A DNA stretch of 27,562 nucleotides from Cyanobacteriota bacterium (GTDB lineage: Bacteria > Cyanobacteriota > Cyanobacteriia > Leptolyngbyales > Leptolyngbyaceae), in contig JAIXVO010000786.1 of the NCBI GenBank assembly GCA_027482985.1, positions 1-27,562 on the forward strand, written 5' to 3'. The translations under genes were made by a program, and so were the position numbers. The notes beneath the pieces were generated by a model. That model saw only the letters and a list, made by a program, of their open reading frames with translations. It did not search any database and was not told the DNA's origin. How positions within the stretch are numbered: position 1 is the first letter of the stretch; each line of letters opens with the position of its first letter. Shown one piece after another: positions 16,188 through 23,713 of the stretch.

Positions 16188-17912
16188 TCACCTCTTAACC
16201 TTTAACTTGCCGTTGGCAATCGTCGTCTCTTCCATCGGTTGCGGCAGGATTCGCTCGGCTTCAGCTTCCCGCTCCTCAATCATGCGTTCGGTGTAGACCC
16301 GTAATTCATCCCGCGTCAATTTTGGCTGGGGGCTGCGCTCGGCAAGCCGTCCTTTCACCTTGTCATTCCAAAGTTTGCGGGCTTTATTTTGTCGTTGCTC
16401 AATCGCTTCTGTCAATTTGATTTTTTGTGCGATCGGGATGCTGACCTCATCTTTTCCGGCGATCGCTGGATTGATCAAAATGCACTTGCCTGGAGCCAGT
16501 CTGAGAAACTGATCGGGACTGAATAGTTTACGGGTGCGCTCGTTATCGGAAATGTTGGTGCTAGCTTTTCCGCCACTGTGCCCTTTCGATTTTTGCTTCA
16601 GTGCCAGATGCTCATCCCCGATGTAATCGCTTGACCATTGGGCTGATTTCAACTCCTGCGGGTTAAACCAGGCTTTTGTTGCACAGTTCGACAGGATGGT
16701 TCGTGACATTGCTTCGCCGTAGCGTTGTTCCAACTGCCCAAAATCCTGATAACCCATAATCGTGATAGCTCCTGCTGATCGCTGAGTGGCAAATGCAGTT
16801 GCCAGGTCAATGCCAACGGTTGGAGCTTCGTCAAGGATGAACACAAACGGGTCTTTGCGGGCGATCGCCACATTGCGATCGAGAATCATTTGCATAATGC
16901 CTGTCAGGAAGGGAGCCAGTGCGGTTTTGATGGCTTTATCCATCCCAATTACCACCAGCTTTTTACCTTCTAGCGTCAAGGGGATTGTAGTTTTGCCGCA
17001 AAAAGCGTTCGCCAGCCCTGGCGTAGTAAAGGGAACAAATAGGTTTTGAGCAGTTCCTCGGATGCTATCAGCAGTCTTCTCACTGCCTGCAACCGAAAGA
17101 TACTGCGAGAAAGTATTTTTGGTTAATTTACTAAGTTCTGGAGAATTTTGAATGCGCTTTGGCAGGTCAGTCATCGACAAAATGACCTGACACATCATCA
17201 TATCTGGGAAGCAAGTTTGTTTCGCCAGAAGCAGCACCGCCTGGATCAGCAAGTCTCCTGCGATCGAGAAAAACGGGTCGTCGGAAGCATTTTTGTGTTC
17301 CGATCGCATACAGTTGTGCATGACCGAAGCAAGCTGCCGAGCTGCCATGCCGTCCATATCGTCGATTAAGAAGTCCAGGGGATTGCAGATTTCTGATTCC
17401 GGCATTCCAGGAGCAAAGACATGAACCTCGTAACCTGCTTTGGCGGCAGTGGGCAAAACAACCGAAACTAAGCTGTCATTGGGTTCTGTGTATTTGAAGT
17501 CGTAGACGAATGTAGACATTTCTTGCTCGATCGCAGATTGTGCGATCGGCAAAACCATACTGGCAGTCTTACCGGAACCTGCTCCTCCAGAAATCGCTAC
17601 GCCCCTTTGAGCGTCTGGTAAATACAGGGAGTTGTAGATTTTGAAAGCAACTACATTATGCTTTCGAGCTTTAATCTGTTTGAGTGCCTTACGACGAGCT
17701 GCTGCTTTTTCCCGACCTCCAGCAAACCGCGCCGTTGCCAACTGCCCTTTCTTTGTCCCACCCTGACCAAAAAAGGACAGAGCGATAAAGCCAGCTAACG
17801 CCAATAGCAACATCATGCCATTGCCACCCTTAAAAGAATTCAGGAGGCTACTCCCGGAATTCACAAAGCTACTGGCAGCGGGAGTTGAGGTATGCGTGAA
17901 CGTTCCTGACAT
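16188..17912 (-). CDS. virD4: VirD4/TraG-family coupling ATPase
   Basis: A 574-residue hexameric motor expected to bring the relaxase-DNA complex and effector proteins to the T4SS channel. A hydrophobic segment lies at about residues 34-50 (GMMLLLALAGFIALSFFG), giving one clear membrane anchor instead of the usual two. Walker A GGAGSGKT has K115, and Walker B FVFILDEAP has D361-E362. Between them are GTAQNLFVPF and NPLDFLIDD blocks typical of TraG/TraD proteins. The ATG at 17912 is chosen over one at 17960 because AGGAG lies 5 bases upstream, while the longer frame would overlap the 77-residue gene. It ends 4 bp before the 531-residue protein gene. Both ATPase motifs are intact. No all-alpha domain is obvious. 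Confidence 0.9.
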   Translation of the reverse strand: MSGTFTHTSTPAASSFVNSGSSLLNSFKGGNGMMLLLALAGFIALSFFGQGGTKKGQLATARFAGGREKAAARRKALKQIKARKHNVVAFKIYNSLYLPDAQRGVAISGGAGSGKTASMVLPIAQSAIEQEMSTFVYDFKYTEPNDSLVSVVLPTAAKAGYEVHVFAPGMPESEICNPLDFLIDDMDGMAARQLASVMHNCMRSEHKNASDDPFFSIAGDLLIQAVLLLAKQTCFPDMMMCQVILSMTDLPKRIQNSPELSKLTKNTFSQYLSVAGSEKTADSIRGTAQNLFVPFTTPGLANAFCGKTTIPLTLEGKKLVVIGMDKAIKTALAPFLTGIMQMILDRNVAIARKDPFVFILDEAPTVGIDLATAFATQRSAGAITIMGYQDFGQLEQRYGEAMSRTILSNCATKAWFNPQELKSAQWSSDYIGDEHLALKQKSKGHSGGKASTNISDNERTRKLFSPDQFLRLAPGKCILINPAIAGKDEVSIPIAQKIKLTEAIEQRQNKARKLWNDKVKGRLAERSPQPKLTRDELRVYTERMIEEREAEAERILPQPMEETTIANGKLKVKR

Positions 17913-17917
17913 AAGCA

Positions 17918-17922
17918 CTCCT
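17918..17922 (-). promoter_or_regulatory. Shine-Dalgarno site of virD4, overlapping the previous stop
   Basis: AGGAG on the minus strand, 5 bases before the ATG at 17912. The first two bases belong to the TAG stop of the 77-residue gene, which suits translational coupling and sets the virD4 start. Confidence 0.75.
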
Positions 17923-18154
17923 AAAGCTGAGGGGGAGCAGGGATTTGCTGTTCCGCCCATTGCATCGCCCGTCTGCTGATTTGAATCAGGGCTTGCTTCA
18001 CCCAGTCGTGGATGGGCGGATCAACGTGAGGAATCGAGATGGGTGGAACTCGTTCGCTGGGTAGGGACGATCGGACGGGCATAGCTGGCAGATTCAAGAT
18101 TCCAGTACCCGTAATGCCAGCAGCCAGAATCAAAGCAGACAAACTAGAGGACAT
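17921..18154 (-). CDS. Small 77-residue protein between VirB9-like and VirD4 genes
   Basis: A short protein with a hydrophobic N-terminus (about residues 3-24), a Pro-rich middle (PPISIPHVDPP) and an amphipathic C-terminal helix around WVKQALIQISRRAMQW. It starts 16 bp after the VirB9-like stop. Its TAG stop forms part of the AGGAG ribosome-binding site of virD4, so it is tightly built into the operon. The position next to VirB9 invites comparison with VirB7, but there is no lipobox cysteine, so it is not a classical lipoprotein. It may be a membrane-anchored partner of VirB9 or VirD4. I do not recognise a family. Confidence 0.65.
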   Translation of the reverse strand: MSSSLSALILAAGITGTGILNLPAMPVRSSLPSERVPPISIPHVDPPIHDWVKQALIQISRRAMQWAEQQIPAPPQL

Positions 18155-18170
18155 AAATCATCAATTCACT

Positions 18171-18896
18171 TTAAGGAACGGGTGGTTGTTGAGTCAGAGA
18201 GGATGGGGCATACCCCATCTCTGCTAATCGGGAAATGAGTGCCATCGAAACATTGGATTCTGTTACGGCACGGGCTACAGGCATTCCATTACGAACTCGT
18301 GCTAAAAATTCTTGAGTGCGCCGAATCACGGGACTATTGCTTTCAATCAAACCTTGAGCTACCGATCGTTCCAGCCCCCGCTCAACATCTCGCCAGTTTG
18401 CCGTCCGTGAATCTGCCATCTGAAGACCATTGCCTGTTAAATTCGTTCCTTCAGGCGCGATCACGACACTGGCGTACTGGGCTTCTCCACTGCCATAGCC
18501 CACGTTGAACAGGTAAACCTTTCGCCCATAGTTAGACTGAGTAACAACTGTCAGCAGTGTGGTTTGAGTGGAGGGCAAATTGGGAAATGAGATTCCGGTG
18601 ACTCGCCGTAAATGGATCAGCGATGCCCCACCTCCTCGCCCTCCTTGCAAATCGCCATCAAAGTCGATCGTCAAGCGGCTGGGGTCATCAAGCCACGCCC
18701 GATAAATGATTTCGCCTGTTCGCGTAAAGTCAATGTTTGTACCTGCCCCTGACCAAACCGTAATATGTGCCCCATTGCCTGTCAGTCCCTGAGCTTGAGT
18801 CTGGGAGATTTGATGAATGATCGGGGCTGAGATCGCTGGAACTGGAGCCGATAATAGGGCGATCGCAAACGGAAGCAAGGCTAAGGTTTTTTTCAT
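18171..18896 (-). CDS. VirB9/TraK-like secreted T4SS core protein
   Basis: A 241-residue exported protein with a clear signal peptide (MKKTLALLPFAIALLSA...AISA, residues 1-23). The next ~120 residues are predicted beta strands, with HITVWSGAGTNIDFTRTGE, a Gly-rich GGRGGGAS turn and a strand pair TLLTVVTQSNYGRKVYLF that resembles the N-terminal VirB9/TraK/TrbG domain. The C-terminal third is helical (RDVERGLERSVAQG...) and lacks the usual VirB9 C-terminal beta domain, so it may be a short TraK-like version. It is translationally coupled to virB10 through ATGA, consistent with a VirB9-VirB10 core complex in the outer membrane. Confidence 0.6.
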   Translation of the reverse strand: MKKTLALLPFAIALLSAPVPAISAPIIHQISQTQAQGLTGNGAHITVWSGAGTNIDFTRTGEIIYRAWLDDPSRLTIDFDGDLQGGRGGGASLIHLRRVTGISFPNLPSTQTTLLTVVTQSNYGRKVYLFNVGYGSGEAQYASVVIAPEGTNLTGNGLQMADSRTANWRDVERGLERSVAQGLIESNSPVIRRTQEFLARVRNGMPVARAVTESNVSMALISRLAEMGYAPSSLTQQPPVP

Positions 18897-20530
18897 TGCT
18901 GTGCGACTCCAAACGAGTTGTTCACAAAAACCTGTAAGCGTTGCCCTGCTGGATCAATCCAGAGATTGGGACGATTGAGAATGTCTTGCATTTCTTGCTG
19001 GTGCCGTTGTTGCACCTGCTGAGTGAGTGAGCCAAACGCACCTTGCAAAATCCCTCCCACAATATTGGTGTCTCCATTGGTGGTGGATGTGGAAGAAAGG
19101 TAGGGCGAGGTCGTCGTACTTTCATTGCGGGGGCGGTTGAGCAGTTGCCCGACTTGTCCTAATGCTCCAAACAAAGCGGTCTGCACATCCATACGGGCAA
19201 CTTGCCCACGACCAGAATTTTGCTGTTCCGCCAGAATTGGTTTGCCCTCATCGCCTGTAATCAAAACGGCTTCCGGCGGTAAGTTGATAACCTGTCCTCC
19301 CTGTGGAGTTTCAATCACCGCATGAGTGACTGCCAGTTGAACCATCCCACTCTCAGAGATCGAACTGACTTGGGCAATCAGTTGAGTGCCTGCGGGAAGG
19401 GCGATCGTGCCATTCGCCGATGGAATTGCGTCGTTGAGTCGAATTGAGAACCGTTGCGGTTGTTGCTCTGCTTTGAGATCCTGCGCCCAAAAGATCGGGG
19501 TTTGCAGCGTTGCCGTTGCCATTGCCCCAGGTAAGACCGTGCGAAAGTCGCTGGCATTGCCTGACAGAATGGCATTGACATCCGCCTGATAGCGGGAATC
19601 TTCTAACGTACTGATTGCTGCTTCGCGGTTCGGCTGCGGTCGGCTGGCAACCAACGTGGCATTTGCAGGAACGGCGGGAGGTGTTCTCAAAGGTTCCGTA
19701 TCTTGATCGGGATAAGCGGTAGACGGGTTATCCGGCATTTGCCCATAACTTCCCGTTGTCAGAGCTTGCTGCCACGCTGTTTGTGGATCAACCGTTTGGA
19801 CTGGAGCGGAGGCGACAGCAGGACGAATGGGTGGAGGGGAGATCGAGGCGACTCGTGCCGGGGCAGGAGAGACACTGCTGTAACTAGGAAGAGGAGTTGA
19901 TTGGACAGGAGCGACAGGAGCAGGTGTTGGTCTGGGTGCAGCCGTGGGAGATGGATGAGGTTGGGGTTTCGGTTGCAACCCATTTTGCATCTCAGTTTGT
20001 CGATTTAATGCCTGAGCCTGACTTCCCAAGGCATTCACCGTTTTGAGATTACCGATTTGTTCCTGCTCCGGATCAACTTGTGTTTTGTCTGCTGTTTGCG
20101 TTTGTTGCGAAGGTTCTGGCAGCTTGGCGGAAGGTTTGATATTCTGCACACTCCAAAGGAATAAACCCAAACCTGCTACACCCACACCAATAATCAACGC
20201 GACAAACCCACCTTTTGCCCAGGGATTTGTCCAGAGGGTTGGCTTGGTGGTGGCTTTATCTTCTTCGGACTCCAGCAAATCTTCTGGGTCGAGTAAGTCT
20301 GTTTTAGGTGTTGCCTTTTGAGGAATCGAATCTTCAGCCTCACCGGATGGTATTTCATCCACGGGTTCAGCGGAGGCATGGTCTTCTGGTGGCTCTGCTG
20401 TCTGAATCAGAGTCGTAGATGGGCGTTTGCCGGGAGGGGGTTCTGGCTTAAACCCAGTCAGTGCTGCCAAAGTTTCCCATTCCCCGGAAGGCAACCCAGC
20501 CTGAGTTGAGGGGTCATTGTCTTCAAACAT
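18893..20530 (-). CDS. virB10: VirB10/TrbI-like T4SS core protein
   Basis: A 545-residue envelope-spanning protein. The N-terminal ~105 residues are acidic and cytoplasmic, one helix lies at about residues 107-128, and a long Pro/Gln-rich periplasmic spacer runs to about residue 310 (Pro clusters near 185-235). The C-terminal domain has the TrbI/VirB10 barrel signature: small conserved blocks around AIPSANGTIALPAGT and then GMVQLAVTHAVIETPQG, followed by a segment ending in a C-terminal FVNNSF. VirB10 senses ATP-driven energy at the inner membrane and gates the outer-membrane pore. The stop codon overlaps the start of the VirB9-like gene in an ATGA (18893-18896). Virtually all Agrobacterium-type operons place virB9 before virB10; here they are reversed. 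Confidence 0.85.
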   Translation of the reverse strand: MFEDNDPSTQAGLPSGEWETLAALTGFKPEPPPGKRPSTTLIQTAEPPEDHASAEPVDEIPSGEAEDSIPQKATPKTDLLDPEDLLESEEDKATTKPTLWTNPWAKGGFVALIIGVGVAGLGLFLWSVQNIKPSAKLPEPSQQTQTADKTQVDPEQEQIGNLKTVNALGSQAQALNRQTEMQNGLQPKPQPHPSPTAAPRPTPAPVAPVQSTPLPSYSSVSPAPARVASISPPPIRPAVASAPVQTVDPQTAWQQALTTGSYGQMPDNPSTAYPDQDTEPLRTPPAVPANATLVASRPQPNREAAISTLEDSRYQADVNAILSGNASDFRTVLPGAMATATLQTPIFWAQDLKAEQQPQRFSIRLNDAIPSANGTIALPAGTQLIAQVSSISESGMVQLAVTHAVIETPQGGQVINLPPEAVLITGDEGKPILAEQQNSGRGQVARMDVQTALFGALGQVGQLLNRPRNESTTTSPYLSSTSTTNGDTNIVGGILQGAFGSLTQQVQQRHQQEMQDILNRPNLWIDPAGQRLQVFVNNSFGVAQQ

Positions 20531-20539
20531 GGCGATGGT

Positions 20540-21316
20540 TCAAGGATTAAGGTTTTGGATATCAAGGTCGCGCATTTCCCGAATCTGCAAGCCACTCTGT
20601 TTGAGCCTGTAAACGGCTTGCTGAATGGGTGTTGAATTATCAGGTAGAGGATCAGTTGTGGGTTCGATCGCCTCAACAAACACTGACTTGTTGAAAGGAA
20701 CTGTTAGTCCCTGTGGGTGAGATGCATCAAAAATGAGCAGATTCGCAACGACATCTACCTGCCAGGTGTGGTTATCAATCGGCTTCGGTTGCGAAACGGA
20801 TTCAAAGCTCAAAACACTTTGAGCGTTTCCAGCAAAGACTTCTGAAGGGGTGAGGGTAGCGACAGCAGCCAGAAACTTACTGCGAAAGTCCTCCTTCAAT
20901 GCAAATGAAGCCTGCCAACTAGAGGTTGTTACTTTTCCGCCACTGCTACCAAGCGAAACGCCTGGATCAGACACTTGACGGGTTGTAGGGGAAATCAATC
21001 TGCCTGTAGTTGCGGGGTCTGTTGGCACAGTTGTAATCTTTGAATTCCAAGTGAACATCAATGCCAAACCATCTTTGACAAAGCGGTGAATTGTTTCAGG
21101 CGTTCGCTCCAGGTGATCAATCGGCTCCATTGAGACAGAGCGACCATCCAGCATTTGCACCATTGCTGGAGCGGGTTTCTGCGCCAGGTTATTGATTCGG
21201 ATAGTGTTCACCAATCCTAGAAACAGGGCAAGGGCTTGAATCCCTAATGTCGTCAGCGCAAATAGGGGCAGAATATCTGAGGAGTCAAAGCGGCGTTTGG
21301 TTTTCAGGAGTTGCAT
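20540..21316 (-). CDS. VirB8/TrbF-like bitopic T4SS protein
   Basis: A 258-residue protein with a short cytoplasmic N-terminus containing basic residues, one membrane helix (about residues 16-36) and a ~215-residue periplasmic domain. This is the topology of VirB8, the inner-membrane scaffold linking VirB6 to the VirB9/VirB10 core. It starts 17 bp after virB6 and ends 9 bp before virB10, in the usual VirB8 slot. I see no diagnostic motif; the periplasmic part (FALKEDFRSKFLAAVATLTP, then alternating hydrophobic strands) is compatible with the NTF2-like VirB8/TraE fold. The name therefore rests on position and topology. Confidence 0.6.
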   Translation of the reverse strand: MQLLKTKRRFDSSDILPLFALTTLGIQALALFLGLVNTIRINNLAQKPAPAMVQMLDGRSVSMEPIDHLERTPETIHRFVKDGLALMFTWNSKITTVPTDPATTGRLISPTTRQVSDPGVSLGSSGGKVTTSSWQASFALKEDFRSKFLAAVATLTPSEVFAGNAQSVLSFESVSQPKPIDNHTWQVDVVANLLIFDASHPQGLTVPFNKSVFVEAIEPTTDPLPDNSTPIQQAVYRLKQSGLQIREMRDLDIQNLNP

Positions 21317-21333
21317 GAGAGGAGTTCTCCAAA

Positions 21334-22467
21334 TTACTTGTGATACGCCAGGTCGTTTTCATTCAGGCTGACCTTGGGGGCATAACCTGTCAGGATTGCC
21401 ATGACTCCTGTAGTGCCAGATGAGATGACATTAAAGGTGGTCATGCCTCCACCGGCTGCCAGGGCTAATGCCAGGGCTGGAGCCAGCAACCCTAAAATGA
21501 CAAGAAATCCAGTGGTGTCAGTCACTTCCGCATTAACGACGACCCAGGCAGCGAGTCCCACAATGATGTTGTAGGAAACTTGCGCGAGTCCCAGCGAGAA
21601 AAATCCGGTGAGCCATGCCAGGAAGGGTTTATACTCCAATGCCAGAGAACCAGCGACCGCCAGTGGTCCGATCAAAGCATTCAGGAGCAATGCGAGTTCC
21701 AGAATGTTGGTGAATGCCCAACCAAAACCCAAAAGCAAACCTGACGCTAAATCCTGAAAGGCTGATCCAGCAAATCCAGCTAACCCAGCGAAGATCGGAT
21801 TTGCGCCAGCATTGAGAACGCCACCATCAGCGGCAGCTTCTTGATTTGCTGCGCTCAGCCCTCGCTCGATCGCCCGTTGGATCTGTCCAAAGCCACCCGG
21901 CAACTTGAGCCGCTGAGGTTGAGCGTTAATGGTGGCTTGGACTTGCTCGTTTGCCTGTTGCAGACACGCCACTTGTTTATCTGCAACCAGTCCATAACAT
22001 TGACTGACTTGAGTTCGCAGTTCTGCGGCTAACGCATTTCCGAGTACCGTCGATTGCAGTGCATCTTCAAGTTTGACTTCCAGAAATTCCAGTTGCAGCA
22101 CTTGATTTGCTTGCGTATGAATCACATTGCGAATGGCAGTGGTACTGCGTCCCAGAATCGCCCCATGATTGGCGAGAACAACCACGATCGCCAGTGGCAA
22201 AATCAAACTTTGCAGCGCCGAAGTCCAATCTTCTTGATCCACCAGACGACGAATAAATTGCAGCATAAAAAAGACCAGCGCCCCTGCTGCGATTAAGCCA
22301 GCCAAATTGACAATGCCGTAATAAAGTTGACTTTGAAACAGACCAACCCACTGTCGATTCCAGGCTTCGCCAATTTGTTGAGTCGTTTCCATCCCATTTG
22401 AGAGCAAATCACTTGCCCCTTCAACCACGAGGATGGGAACCATAAGCGTAGAGAAAACAGAATTCAT
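21334..22467 (-). CDS. VirB6/TrbL-like polytopic inner-membrane protein
   Basis: A 377-residue membrane protein. I start it at the ATG at 22467 (MNSVFSTL) because the longer open frame to 22707 runs back into the VirB5-like gene. Hydrophobic helices lie near residues 49-72, 82-105, 243-270, 275-305 and 317-337, separated by a long hydrophilic loop (about 106-235) with two cysteines (SQCYGL and VACLQQ). Five or more helices with a large central loop is the VirB6/TrbL pattern, and these proteins form the inner-membrane channel. Its first helical hairpin has QEDWTSAL in the turn, strikingly like DEDWTTAA in the VirB2-like protein at the window edge. The gene lies between the VirB5-like and VirB8-like genes, as in Ti-plasmid order. 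No strong ribosome-binding site is visible. Confidence 0.75.
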   Translation of the reverse strand: MNSVFSTLMVPILVVEGASDLLSNGMETTQQIGEAWNRQWVGLFQSQLYYGIVNLAGLIAAGALVFFMLQFIRRLVDQEDWTSALQSLILPLAIVVVLANHGAILGRSTTAIRNVIHTQANQVLQLEFLEVKLEDALQSTVLGNALAAELRTQVSQCYGLVADKQVACLQQANEQVQATINAQPQRLKLPGGFGQIQRAIERGLSAANQEAAADGGVLNAGANPIFAGLAGFAGSAFQDLASGLLLGFGWAFTNILELALLLNALIGPLAVAGSLALEYKPFLAWLTGFFSLGLAQVSYNIIVGLAAWVVVNAEVTDTTGFLVILGLLAPALALALAAGGGMTTFNVISSGTTGVMAILTGYAPKVSLNENDLAYHK

Positions 22468-22492
22468 AGGTGTCGTTGCATTCGAGAATGGT

Positions 22493-22518
22493 CTAACACT
22501 AAAGATGAGATGTGTTAG
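22493..22518. other. Stem-loop in the gap before virB6
   Basis: CTAACAC (22493-22499) and GTGTTAG (22512-22518) can pair around a 12-base loop in the 97-bp gap between the VirB5-like gene and virB6. There is no T-run after it on the minus strand, so it is not a typical terminator. It may affect mRNA stability or initiation of virB6, which lacks a good Shine-Dalgarno site. Confidence 0.35.
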
Positions 22519-22564
22519 CCGTGTGGCAATGAGTGGATCAAGAGATGGAATTAGAGTGTCAACG

Positions 22565-23713
22565 CTACTTTGTTTGACCTGGAAGATAAAAGTTTGCTGC
22601 ACTGTTAAGAACATACATCGCAGCGCCCATCCGTTCTGCGTGTTGCATTCGGTTGGCTTCGTCCGCAGCTTCTGAAACGTTCGTATTGACAACGCTATCA
22701 GCAGCAAGCTGTTGTCTGACTCCCATCAACTGCGCGTAGCTTCCAGCAACCAGGGACGATTGAGCCGAAGTCATAGTGGTTAAATCCTTCATGACATCCT
22801 GCGTTACGTCTTTGTTTTGTGCGGCAGCAGAAGTCTGTTGAATGAATTGCAGGGCTTGCGATGCTGCCTGAGTATCTTGTGCCATCTGCTGTTGCCCTGC
22901 CGTCCCGATCACGGTTTGTGCCATGCCACGACTGGCAGTGCGATCGCTTTCAGATTTGACTGAGTAAGCAAGAGCTTGAGCATTGGTATTAAAGCGATCG
23001 CTTCGTTGTAATTGAGTGTTAGAGCTTCGCGCCATCTGGTCAATGGCGGCGTGAGTTGCTTGAATATCAGGTAATCCCAATGCACCGACTTGAGGTGTAA
23101 TCCCAACTTCCCCTGGTGCTTTTGGGATTTGTACAACTGGATTGTTGAGTGAAATGTCCAGTCCTGGATCTCCACTGCCATTATTGCCACTACCTGCATT
23201 GCCGTTGCTACTTCCACTGCCTGTAATGCCGCCTAGCAGATCATTCAGAATTCCTTGCAAAAAGGTCGTAAATGAGCGGATCAAGGATTGGAAGGGATTG
23301 AGAAACGACGGAGTTCTCCCATTGCCGCCGAAAATACCACCGATCGTATTTTGAATCGGTCCAAGCACACTATCCACAACACCACCCACCGTTTGGTTAA
23401 TGGTGTTCTCAACTTGATTAACCGCACCACCTACCGTCTGGTTGATGGTATTTTCAATCTGATTCACGGTTCCATTCACCGTGTTCTGGACTTGATTGAT
23501 GGGATTGAGTACCTGATTCGTGACATTGGTGACGGTTTGACTGAGGGTGTTATTCAGTTCCTCTAAAGGTCCCGCTTTAGCGTAGGGTGCAGCCAATGTG
23601 AGGGCAAATCCTAAAAAGGTGAGCGTCAGGGCAGTACGCCGAAAACTCAACTGGGAGAATTTAGGGTTCGGAGCGGAGGATACGCTGTCCTCTCTGGTTG
23701 AATCAGGCAGCAT
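22565..23713 (-). CDS. Secreted VirB5/TrbJ-like T4SS protein with Asn-rich repeats
   Basis: A 382-residue exported protein. The ATG at 23713 is preferred over one at 23800 because an exact AAGGAG sits 7 bases upstream and the overlap with virB4 drops to 11 bp. An N-terminal signal peptide (about residues 25-47) ends at AKA, before GPLEE. Residues 66-125 hold Asn/Val/Thr-rich repeats of the type NQVENTINQTVGG. Residues 165-183 are a Gly/Ser/Asn linker. The remainder is Gln/Ala-rich and helical, with a run of glutamine- and alanine-rich segments up to residue 360. Placement between virB4 and virB6, together with a signal peptide and a helical C-terminus, matches VirB5/TrbJ, the minor pilus component. 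Sequence identity to that family is not obvious to me, so the role is inferred from context. Confidence 0.6.
   Translation of the reverse strand: MLPDSTREDSVSSAPNPKFSQLSFRRTALTLTFLGFALTLAAPYAKAGPLEELNNTLSQTVTNVTNQVLNPINQVQNTVNGTVNQIENTINQTVGGAVNQVENTINQTVGGVVDSVLGPIQNTIGGIFGGNGRTPSFLNPFQSLIRSFTTFLQGILNDLLGGITGSGSSNGNAGSGNNGSGDPGLDISLNNPVVQIPKAPGEVGITPQVGALGLPDIQATHAAIDQMARSSNTQLQRSDRFNTNAQALAYSVKSESDRTASRGMAQTVIGTAGQQQMAQDTQAASQALQFIQQTSAAAQNKDVTQDVMKDLTTMTSAQSSLVAGSYAQLMGVRQQLAADSVVNTNVSEAADEANRMQHAERMGAAMYVLNSAANFYLPGQTK
23375..23464 (-). repeat. Two tandem 45-bp coding repeats
   Basis: Two adjacent copies encode NQIENTINQTVGGAV (residues 84-98) and NQVENTINQTVGGVV (99-113). A shorter, degenerate copy (NQVQNTVNGTV) comes just before them. 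The repeats look like in-frame duplications within the secreted VirB5-like protein and may vary in number between strains. Confidence 0.8.

Noticed and set aside
22468..22707. A longer VirB6 with 80 extra N-terminal residues
   Set aside because: The extension reads back into the VirB5-like gene in another frame and adds no plausible topology.
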